Positions 55,792-64,000 of a stretch of DNA of 64,000 nt are shown here, piece after piece. The first letter of the stretch is position 1; each line of letters opens with the position of its first letter. The notes below the pieces were generated by a model. It saw only the letters and a program-made list of their open reading frames with translations, had not been told where the DNA came from and did no database searches. The stretch is from Trebouxia sp. TZW2008 (taxonomy: Eukaryota; Chlorophyta; Trebouxiophyceae; Trebouxiales; Trebouxiaceae). Location of the stretch: assembly GCA_002118135.1 (NCBI GenBank), contig BDIU01000256.1, positions 64,773 through 128,772 on the forward strand. Direction: 5' to 3'. The position numbers were made by a program, and so were the translations under genes.

Positions 55792-58700
55792 ATGCAGAAG
55801 AGGATCGGGCTGGCACGAGCTATCGCGACCTCTTATCCAAGCGTGGTTTCCGCGTGCGCAAGTGCTCTCCGCAGCAGGCGCGTCCTGCAGAGTGCCGGTG
55901 CCGCGACAATGTCTCTCGCTATGTCTATGAAGCCTTGCGGAGGACGAGTGACTGCAGGCGCTTTCCGTGGAAACGTCACGCCTTTGAGGCCAAGCCGCGT
56001 GCAGCACAGACGGTGATCAATCGCGACTATGAATGATTCTCCTCAATGCGTAAAATCATAACGCGTCATGCACTTTCACCAGACGCATGTGAGACGATGA
56101 CGCAACTGCAGGCTTGCGCCAGCACAGATCGTTCAAGCTCGCAAGCGCAAGGAGGAAGCCAAGAATGAAGCGGCCGAGGGCCCAAAAGGTGCATGAAACA
56201 TCTGAATGCAGCTCTACGCGCATGACATCTTGACACTGGCGTCAGACCATCAGCTTCTGGTTTCGATGCTCATGCTCATGCATACATTGCAGGCCTCTTC
56301 AGCAGCTTCACCAAAACTATTTCGTCAAAACCCTCAGCGCCATCAAAGCAAAGTCCCAAAGCTCCTCCTGCCAAGAAGCCATTCACTCCTGCCAGAAAAC
56401 AGGAAGCTTCTGACAAAAAGCAGGACGGGATCCGTATTGGCACGTTGGCCATTGGTAGCAAAGGCATTCGGAGAAGTGATCCCAACACAGTGAGTCTCTG
56501 TAACAGCAACACTTGGTCAGCTCAGATGCATGCAACACTACCTGTACAAGGTGAAAGTATTTGCATCGTGCATGCTTCATATATGTAAGCGCTCTCTTTC
56601 TAGTTCCAGCAAACCCACACATCCAACACAGCAGGTCAGATACAGCACAGAGGCATGCCTCGAGGGTCAATGCAACTCTGAGTCGGCTATGAGTCTTTGA
56701 CTCATAGGTATAGCTGCCATGGCAGTGTCTGTATCTGAAGCTGTATCGGCCGCGTATGAGCTGCCGACTGTGAGCGCTGAAAGCAGGCATGGACCGTCAC
56801 TGACATGTTGATGCTATGGAAGTTTCCTCTACAATGCAGCTGGTCTGTGACAGGGACAGCCAAAACATTTGTCCAACTAGAAAGCATGCTTCACAGTTGC
56901 CAGCCCTATTGACAAGATGACGGTGCATCTGTGCCATGGAGTCGCCTTCAGACGTCAGCATCAGAGTCAGCCAGGAGCATGCCGCCTTTGCAAATGATGC
57001 TGATTGCTGCCCAAGCAGTGATGTGTCCATCATCAGCTTGTGCGTAAGTGTTCTGGGCTATGGTACTTGCATTGCATTGTTGGTGCTTATAGCACCAGCC
57101 AACTGTCATTTGGTTGCCAGTCTGCTATCTTCAAAGCATTCAGAGAGCCTACATGGTAAACAGCCTAGTTACGGCAAAATTTGCTGTAGTGATGGTGCGA
57201 TGTACTACAGGTGTTTGGGGCAAGAGCAACAGGCAGGCTAGGGTGATGGGTGGTCTGGGAAATACTGCACATCAGCAACACTTTTGCACAGGAGCTTGCG
57301 CCCAATTGGACCAAGCTTGCCGCCATGTCAAGGAGAATGTCATGCAACTCGCTCGTGCATGGCAATGCAGGTGTTTGTGGCAGGAGCAACAGGCAGGCTA
57401 GGGTGCCGTGTGGTTCTGGAGCTATTGCGTAACAAGAAGCTGAAAGTCAGGGCTGGTGCAAGGGACCCTGAGGAGGGCAGGAATCTGGTCAAAGCGGCCA
57501 CAGACTTTGGAATTCTGTCACCTGACGCTGCACGCCGCTTGACTGTGGTTCCTGTTGACCTTGAAGATGAAGACAGCATCGCACCGGCTTTGGGAAACGC
57601 TGGCAGGGTAAGTAGCAGGTCTCCTACTTCCTGATGTACACCTAGCTGGACCTGCTGAGCCTGTCTAGCATGCGTGTTGTGGGACCAATGCATGCGAGTT
57701 TCCTGATGGCTTGAATCCCCGCCGTGATGCTACTTGATTGCCGATAAACAGTGTCAGTACAATGGCAGAGTGAGCTTGAAGCCATGCTACCTGCTTGCTG
57801 TGCATGTGTGCGTGAATGCATTTGCATATGTGTAGACATATCTGTGTGCATACATGCATGCCTGTGTATGCCTGTGGCATGACGAGAGCTTTCTCTTTGT
57901 CTGTTTCTGTCCATGCAACCTGAGACATGGCTTGTGTTGTTGCATCCATGAACTCATCAGGCAGCCTGGTTTATGCATTAAAAACGTCAATGTGCACATG
58001 CCACAACACAGGCCACGCCGCATGTTGCATATTTAGAGACAGCAAAGAGTATGCTGCTGTGAACACGTCCATGCCACCGGTTGAAAAGCTGCGCAGACAG
58101 CCTGTCATTTGTGTAAAGACGTCAAAAGTCTTTGACAGGGTCGATAGGCTGTCTGTGCAGCCTTTGACTGTCAGCCCATCACATGGGCATGTTTGCAGCA
58201 GGGACAGCTGCAAATCAGCCTGCAATCCTTGACAGAATGCAAGAGACATTTCCAGCTTACAGCAAGCCTCTCAAAGGGTTTCAGAGCACAGTGTTGTGTG
58301 GGTGCTACTGCCATTTGGCACCTGCAAATCAAGTTCATCCATTACTCATGATCACATAAGCCAACTTCCCTAGTGACACACTCAATGTTGCAATCAAGTA
58401 GTGCTGATTCTTCTTCACAGGTAGTGCAAGCCATTGGCGCTGCAGAAACTAAGCTGTTTGATTTTGGAGCGCCCAAGAGGATAGATGGTGACGCTGCAAC
58501 CAAGCTGGTGAATGTGGCCAAGGACCTGAACGTTCAGCAGTATATCATGGTGTCCTCCTTGGGCACTGGCAAAGTGGGCTTCCCAGCAAGTGAGTGGTGT
58601 GCAACACCTCGTACAAGAATGTATCTATCCTATCAAGCTCCATGCCCGACCTGAAGCTCACAGTAGGCTATTTGTGCAGCAGGGGCTGCAGACCAAAGTA

Positions 58701-61700
58701 GGACATATGCTGCTTTGTGAGCTGATCATTGCACTGATGACTAAATGACCAAGTTACTGAGTCAAAAATGTCATGCGTATTACCAAGGGCTTTCCTCAGC
58801 ACGGCTAAGATCTGGCTGACGTGAGTGTGCATCTGCTCTGTAACTCAACTAGGAAACACAGCAAAGCAATGACCACACTGATTGCATTGCAGGTCTGTTG
58901 AACCTATTCTTTGGAATTCTGGTGTTCAAGAAGCAGGCAGAGAAAGCGCTCCAGAACAGCGGGATCCCATATGTGATTGTGAGGCCAGGAGGTATGGAGA
59001 GACCAACAGACAGCTACAAGAGAACCCACAACGTCAGGCTAGCTACAAGGGACAAACTGTTTGGCGGCCAAGTGTCAAGACTACAAGTGGCTGAGCTCAT
59101 TGCCACTGCTGTCACCTACCCTGATGTAGCAGAAAACAAGGTGAGCGCCTCCGACATGAAAAATTGCATTGCGGGCCTGAGATGGCTACATCAGCACGAC
59201 CTTTGCAGCATGTAAGCAGCTGCAATGGCATATAACTATTTGACTCCACATACATGTCAGGCTAGCTACCTGAGACAAGCTGTTTGGTGGCCAAGTGTCC
59301 AAGCTACAAGTGGCTGAGCTCATTGCCACTGCTGTTACCTCCCCTGATGTAGCAGAGAGTAAGGTCAGCAGCTTCTGAGCTGAAGGAGATGGTTTGCAGA
59401 AATTTTGCAGCGTTGCATGTTCATTGGCACCCAAGCAACCTCTTCAGTACCCTCAGTAGTGCAAGCACAGCCAGGTCAGCTTTACTGGCTTGCATCATTT
59501 TGACCAATGCCGCCTGCTCTCTTGGGAACTGCAAGACACACACAGTGCCACTGCATCTCTCATGTGCAGTGCAGTACTGACATTGTCTTAAGTCTGACGA
59601 CCTTTTTTAGCTACCCATTCAGCTGCTTGTGTCGTTCCGCTGCAAGGCTGCCAAGAGCTACCTCACAAACATTGTTGTCACTTTCAGAGCATACCCAGCA
59701 AACAGCTCATTCAGCTACCCTCATCACTTCCTGAGCCCGGCAATCTTGAAAGCTAGTTTTGGCTGTCGTTCCAGGTGCTAGAGGTGGTGGCAGAAGAAGA
59801 GGCAGAAGCCCTGTCATACCTGGACCTACTGACAGCCCACCCTCAAGATGGTCAAGAGGGCAGAACGCCACAGCCCCAGGCCCGCCCCAGCCAAGGCACC
59901 ACTAAGCTACAGGTCAGTCTTCTTCTGGTCAGGGTCATCACCTGAGTCAGTAACATGCAGCTATCTCACTTGTCATGACTACTCCTGAGCCAGCAAGAGA
60001 GAACTACCCTAACCTGCCTTGCTTGCACTGTGTCTGCCCTGCCCTGTACGCCCTACCCTGTGCCCTGCCCTGTCTTGTCCTCCTCGGATGGCAGCACTTC
60101 ATCTTCCTTCCCTGCCCTGCCCTGTGCCTGTCCTGCCCTGTGTCCTTCGCTGTACTCCCTGCACTGTGTCCTGCCCTGTCGTGCCCTGCTCAGAGTGCAG
60201 CATTTCATCTTCCTTGCCTGCCCTGCCCTGTGCTTGCCCTGCCCTATGCCCTGCCCTATGCCCTGCCGGGTGCCCTGCCCTGCAATCTGCCTTACGCTTC
60301 CTTGCATTGCTCTCCTCAGGATGCAGGTCTTCTTGTTCCTACCCACACTTACTTTGTGGTGTGCTCTGCTTTATGTCTGTGTTGCCTGGTGTGCCTCTTT
60401 GCCGCTGCTTTGCCTGGTGGTTGCTTACATGCTTTGCTGCACTGAAAGAGATGAGTCAGTTCCTGGTGGCCAAAGAGCTCAGACTGGTCACTCATGCTTA
60501 TGTGATGGACATGGATGTTTGATGCTGCAGGCTGGTGGCCAGAGAGCTCAGCAGGCAAAGCAGGCAGCTACTCAAGCAGCTACTGAGGCAGCTTCACAGG
60601 GCATCCAGGGCCAGGCTGCCAAGAATGTTGGTTTCTTGAGCACAGACTCAGAGACACTCACAAACGAGTTCAGAGATGCCTTTGACTCCACAAAGAAGGG
60701 CTTCTTTGAGGTAAGAGTGTATGCTTTTATGCACTCAGCTGCTCATGCAAAACATGAAAGCAGCACTTGTGCATAATCCTGACACCCACCACCCCCCTTT
60801 GCCAAGTCTCATCTTTTCTTCTCCTTCCCCAGGGCCTGCTTGCCTGAAGCCCTTTCTTGAATTTCAGGCCTTCTGATCCCCACAACAATTGTATGCAACC
60901 TTTTCCCATCCCCAACATGCAACAGCGACAGCTGCAGATTTTGAGGTTCCATCCCCAACATCCCTTCGCTATACCTCTCAATCCCTTCCCTAGACCCTGC
61001 TTGCTCAAAGTTCTTACCTTGTGTTGCTTCCTCAGAAAAGCCTGATCACACCCTCAAGCCCTGCGCCCCTTTCCTAGCGTGTTCTTGCCTGCAGTTTTCA
61101 TTTGGTTTGCTGAAGGTTTGTAAGTGAATGTCATGCTGCTGGACTGGTCGTCAGCAGAAGACATAGAAAAACAAGGAGAGTCTTTGGATTGTTCTTTTGT
61201 CAAGTTGACTTTGACCTGAAGTGGCAGGCTGCAGAGGACAGACAACTTTTTCTTCCCTGTTTGGTTTGAGCTGAGTTCCATCTGAGTTGCTGCTGAACTG
61301 GCAGGCTGCAGAGGATATAGATAAGCAGAGAAAGGACGCAATGGAGCAGAGAGATGCTCAAGCCAAGTCAGAGCGGTCAGAGCGTGCCAAGAGGAATGCG
61401 GAGCTTGTTGCCCAGCAAAAGGTAATGTGCCTCAAAGCTGTTATGAATGCAGTGCTGTACAGACTGGCTGTATCCAAAGCTGACATATCCTCACGCAGAG
61501 CTTGTTACCCAGCAAAAGGTAGCATATCTTACCGCTGAGACGCCTGCACCTTGTACGTCTGATTTGCAACGAAAGTGTGATGCCCTGTACATAAGCATGG
61601 TATCCTGATCAGCAGAATCGAGCCCGCCTCACAGTCCACATGCCTGCTGTCTTGTGCACGTCTACTGTAGGCCAAGCCAATAGATTTTTATGTAGAGCTT

Positions 61701-63822
61701 GTTGCCCAGCAAAAGGTAGCTTTCCTCTAGCTAACATAGGTGGTCCTGTACAAATGCATTATAACCAAAGCACACATATTCTGACGCAGAGCTTGTTGCC
61801 CAGCAATAAGCAGCAGGCCTCTTGCTGACATCAGTGCAGTCTTGCACAAACCTGTTCAAGGATGTGTATGCCCTTCGTACCCTGCGCTGCCAAACCAGCT
61901 GTCTTGTACATGGAATGTGTACCAAGAGGAATGTAGAGCTTGTTGCCCAGCAAAAGGCAGTGTGCCTCACAGCTGGCGCAACTAGCATCTTGTATATCGG
62001 TACTCCTGTGTCTGTATCACTTTAACGCAAAGATTGTTGCTCAGCAGAAGATATTGGGTCGCACAGCTCACACAACTGCTGTCTTGTAGTCTGACTTCTT
62101 GATGCGTTAACTGAGTTACTCCCAATGTAATTGTATACTCATCAAACAGTCATTGATCACAAGTACCATTAGTCAGTGTGCAGTTTGAATCTCAAGCTTT
62201 GAACTGTAGGCACAGCGTCAGGCTCAAGAGAAGAGGCAGGCTGAGGAAGAGAAGAAGAAGCAGGAGCAGAAGGCGAAGAAGGATGCAGAGGCAAAGGTCA
62301 GCAAATCTGTATGTTGACGCATCTCAAGTTGCCCCTGCATTGTGTTTCATCGGGTTTCGACTCCCACCATAGAAAGCGCAAAAAACATTCAAAACCTGAA
62401 CCCTACACCCTAATCAATTCTCTTGACCAAAAATATGGTAAATTTTTCTGGGGGGTCTGAAACCCTACTTCCTGAAATATGATGCATTATCATGTCAGGG
62501 CTGAAGTTGTCCCCAACGCTTGCTGCCATGCACCTTGACAGCGTGCCAGTGAAAGACGAATCACGATCATGGTGACTGGACGTGGTGGCATCGCACAGAA
62601 GGTGTATTGTAACCGCTCTGTCTAGCATAGTTCTTGGAAATGTCCCTAGCATGCATACATGCCATAATGATTGAGTACAGCTCGCATGTACAGGCTGCAG
62701 CAGACAGCAAGAAAGGTCATTTCCAATCTAAGGCTAACAGCATGTGACATGTGATTCCAAAAACACTGATCACACCAAAATTTTTGGACGTAAGCATTCA
62801 AGCAGTTGGAACGTAAGCCTTCATGCCGTCATCATGAATGTGGCTGGCATGTACAGGCTGCAGCTGACAGGAAGAAGAAAGAAGCTCCCAAAGCAGAGCC
62901 CAAGAAGCAGCCAGAAGCCAAGGCAGAGCCCAAGAAGCAGCCGGAAGCTAAGGCAGCTCCCAAAGCAGCCCCTAAGGCAGCTCCCAAGGAAGCTCCCAAG
63001 GCTGAGCCAAAGAAGACTGAAACAAAGGCTGCAACTTCAGATCCTGAGGCGAAAAAACAAGCTGAGCGGGTATGTTCTGTTGAAGTTACAAGACATCATT
63101 GCATGGTTAGGCATAAGTTGCTGAAATTACAGCACATCATCGCAAATTTGGGCATAATCTGCCGAAGCTACAGCACATCATCACATGATTAGGCATATTC
63201 TGCTGAAGTTGCAGCACATGATTACACAATGAGGCGTAAGAAGCGCCGGCACATCATCACATCAAAAGGCTGAAAGGAGCACCAGCACATCATGTGGTGC
63301 ATGGTCAAAATGCCCTGGCGCATGATCAAAATGCCCTGCTGCAGATGCAAACACCCTGGTGCGTCATCAATATGCCCTGTTCAATATGTTGTCTGACTGA
63401 AGCCGGACTCACTGCAGCCTTTGTTGTGTGAATCAAAGGTGCTTGTTTTCTGTACATTTGTCTTGCACAGTTCATGTCTTGGCTCCTTACAAAAGACTCA
63501 AAACCACTTCTGTGTGGCTGTGCAAATTTTATTGAGTTGCGTTGCTCAGATTCTTGCTTGCTTTGTGTTTGCAGGCAGCAGCAGGAGCCAAGGAAGCTCG
63601 ACAGTGGATTTCAAAGTGGAGAGATGGCGGTGAACCCCAAGAGGGTGGACAAGCGGCCAAAAAAGTGGGTGAATGGTTTTGGCTTTCAGAGTTTGTTGTG
63701 TTTTACTGGACTGTTTCTGAGTGCGCCTTCAAACTTTCTGTTCTGTTTGTGTTCACAGGCAGCAGCAGGAGCCAAGGAGGCTCGGCAGTGGATCTCCAAC
63801 TGGAGAGACGGCAAAACACAAG
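55792..63822 (+). CDS. TIC62: TIC62, redox-linked subunit of the plastid inner-envelope translocon; 3' end outside window
   Basis: TIC62 is an extended short-chain-dehydrogenase-like protein that shuttles between inner envelope, stroma and thylakoid and in plants binds ferredoxin-NADP reductase. Thirteen exons join in phase (at least 679 aa): 55792-56012, 56112-56188, 56293-56489, 57371-57607, 58421-58589, 58893-59140, 59775-59912, 60531-60710, 61305-61421, 62210-62296, 62857-63069, 63575-63664 and 63759-63822. Residues 1-72 look like a transit peptide. The Rossmann motif is VFVAGATGRLG (from residue 166). LFFGILVFKKQAEKALQNSG, IVRPGGMERPTDSYK and LFGGQVSRLQVAELIA match plant TIC62 closely. 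The C-terminus is K/E/A/P-rich (AEPKKQPEAKAAPKAAPK) and ends with two exons both encoding AAAGAKEARQWIS(K/N)WRDG. The Ser/Pro FNR-binding repeats of vascular plants are absent from the part seen. Confidence 0.93.
57205..57250 (+). repeat. Decayed copy of TIC62 exon 4 start
   Basis: CTACAG|GTGTTTGGGGCAAGAGCAAC repeats the acceptor and first 35 bp of the Rossmann exon (57371, GCAG|GTGTTTGTGGCAGGAGCAAC), 160 bp upstream. It runs into a stop after GRLG. Confidence 0.8.
57638..57675 (-). repeat. Dispersed CTAGGCAGGCTCAGCAGG element, copy 5 (minus)
   Basis: On the minus strand the core is CTAGACAGGCTCAGCAGGTC followed by CAGCTAGGTG. Only the 36-bp core is present. It lies in TIC62 intron 4. Confidence 0.6.
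59255..59365 (+). repeat. Extra copy of TIC62 exon 6 end
   Basis: The block FGGQVSKLQVAELIATAVTS then PDVAESK|GT duplicates the last third of exon 6 about 220 bp downstream, open and with a donor, but a small indel breaks its upstream part. Confidence 0.85.
60030..60300 (+). repeat. Irregular CCCTG minisatellite in TIC62 intron
   Basis: CCCTGCCCTG-type pentamers with many variants, in two or three blocks that share a GCA(G/T)CA(C/T)TTCATCTTCCTT insert (about 60092-60110 and 60199-60216), so the whole block is itself duplicated. All frames of the plus strand are open here because stops are rare in such sequence. Confidence 0.8.
61495..62052 (+). repeat. Five copies of the TIC62 exon 9 end (ELVAQQK)
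   Basis: The last 20 bp of exon 9 (AGCTTGTTGCCCAGCAAAAG, donor GT follows) recur near 61498, 61695, 61786, 61935 and 62030. Most are preceded by a GCAG or GTAG acceptor, so each is a potential 20-nt mini-exon bounded by AG and GT. Inclusion of one would shift frame. Confidence 0.85.
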
Positions 63823-64000
63823 GTCTGTGCTGTTTGCTGTCTCAGCTGTTTTTGTTACACCCCTGCTGTTATGCCACGCCTGCTGAGACACCTTGCATCT
63901 TGCCGTGGCTCTTGGACACAATCTGCCTCAGGCTTTCAATATGCAGTGAACACCCCACCTGGTTGGAGCATCTGGCAGCATCTGTGTTTTTCGAATATCA

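Noticed and set aside
60019..60776. 248-codon Cys/Leu/Pro-rich plus-strand frame
   Set aside because: Produced by the CCCTG minisatellite running into TIC62 exon 8; splice signals and phase support only the exon from 60531.
63575..63822. WRDG motifs in TIC62 as pyrenoid Rubisco-binding motifs
   Set aside because: The described motif is [D/N]-W-[R/K]-x-x-[L/I/V/A]; here NWRDGK and KWRDGG lack the final hydrophobic residue or the acidic/Asn start.

Overview
The window is nuclear DNA of a green alga (Chlorophyta; the intron-rich, medium-GC style would suit a trebouxiophyte, but that is a guess). The evidence is spliceosomal GT-AG introns of roughly 70-900 bp in almost every gene, acceptors nearly always ending in TGCAG, abundant CAG/CTG low-complexity sequence, plastid import and translocation genes (TIC62, plastid SecY) next to eukaryotic replication and ER-type genes (GINS PSF1, a membrane RING ligase), and no operons or ribosome-binding sites. 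Gene models were built by hand from splice signals, homology to protein families known from memory, and reading-phase arithmetic. Phases close completely for PSF1, the SWIB protein, SecY, the FAD monooxygenase and all 13 TIC62 exons in view.

Layout, left to right: a long Q-rich coiled-coil protein gene (minus, runs off the left edge, 5' end near 8.5 kb); GINS subunit PSF1 (plus, 8.60-11.68 kb); a GNAT acetyltransferase with a transit-like N-terminus (minus, 12.4-13.8); a multi-membrane-span RING-H2 ubiquitin ligase (minus, 14.9 to at least 18.2, probably 19.6) and an unrecognised membrane protein upstream that may be its 5' half (minus, 19.9-22.3); a DEK_C plus double-SWIB chromatin protein (plus, 23.0-25.8); plastid SecY (minus, 26.4-33.3); a large cytochrome P450 gene (minus, 34.5-43.8); a small cupin (plus, 44.3-46.5); a poorly understood 46.5-50.4 kb stretch holding a 132-bp satellite; a KMO-like FAD monooxygenase with a C-terminal membrane anchor (plus, 50.5-55.0); and TIC62 (plus, 55.8 kb to beyond the right edge).

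The most unusual property is architectural. Nearly every gene contains local tandem arrays of exon-plus-flanking-intron units (about 80-200 bp each, 2-7 copies). One copy is intact and usable and the others are decayed, often keeping their splice sites. This is seen in the coiled-coil gene, PSF1, the RING ligase, SecY, P450, the cupin, the monooxygenase and TIC62. It explains why the genes are so long (P450 covers over 9 kb) and could feed alternative or mutually exclusive splicing. Two short dispersed repeats, GGGCA/CCCTG minisatellites in three introns (always C-rich on the transcript strand), CAG tracts and the 132-bp satellite add to this repeat landscape.

Functionally the genes are an ordinary nuclear neighbourhood, not a cluster. 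SecY (thylakoid protein translocation) and TIC62 (inner-envelope/stroma redox-linked dehydrogenase-like protein) both serve the plastid but are 23 kb apart and unlinked in regulation. Adjacent genes are often divergent with very short spacers (PSF1 and the coiled-coil gene; P450 and the cupin; the membrane gene and the SWIB gene), with GC-richer 5' ends that look like shared promoters.
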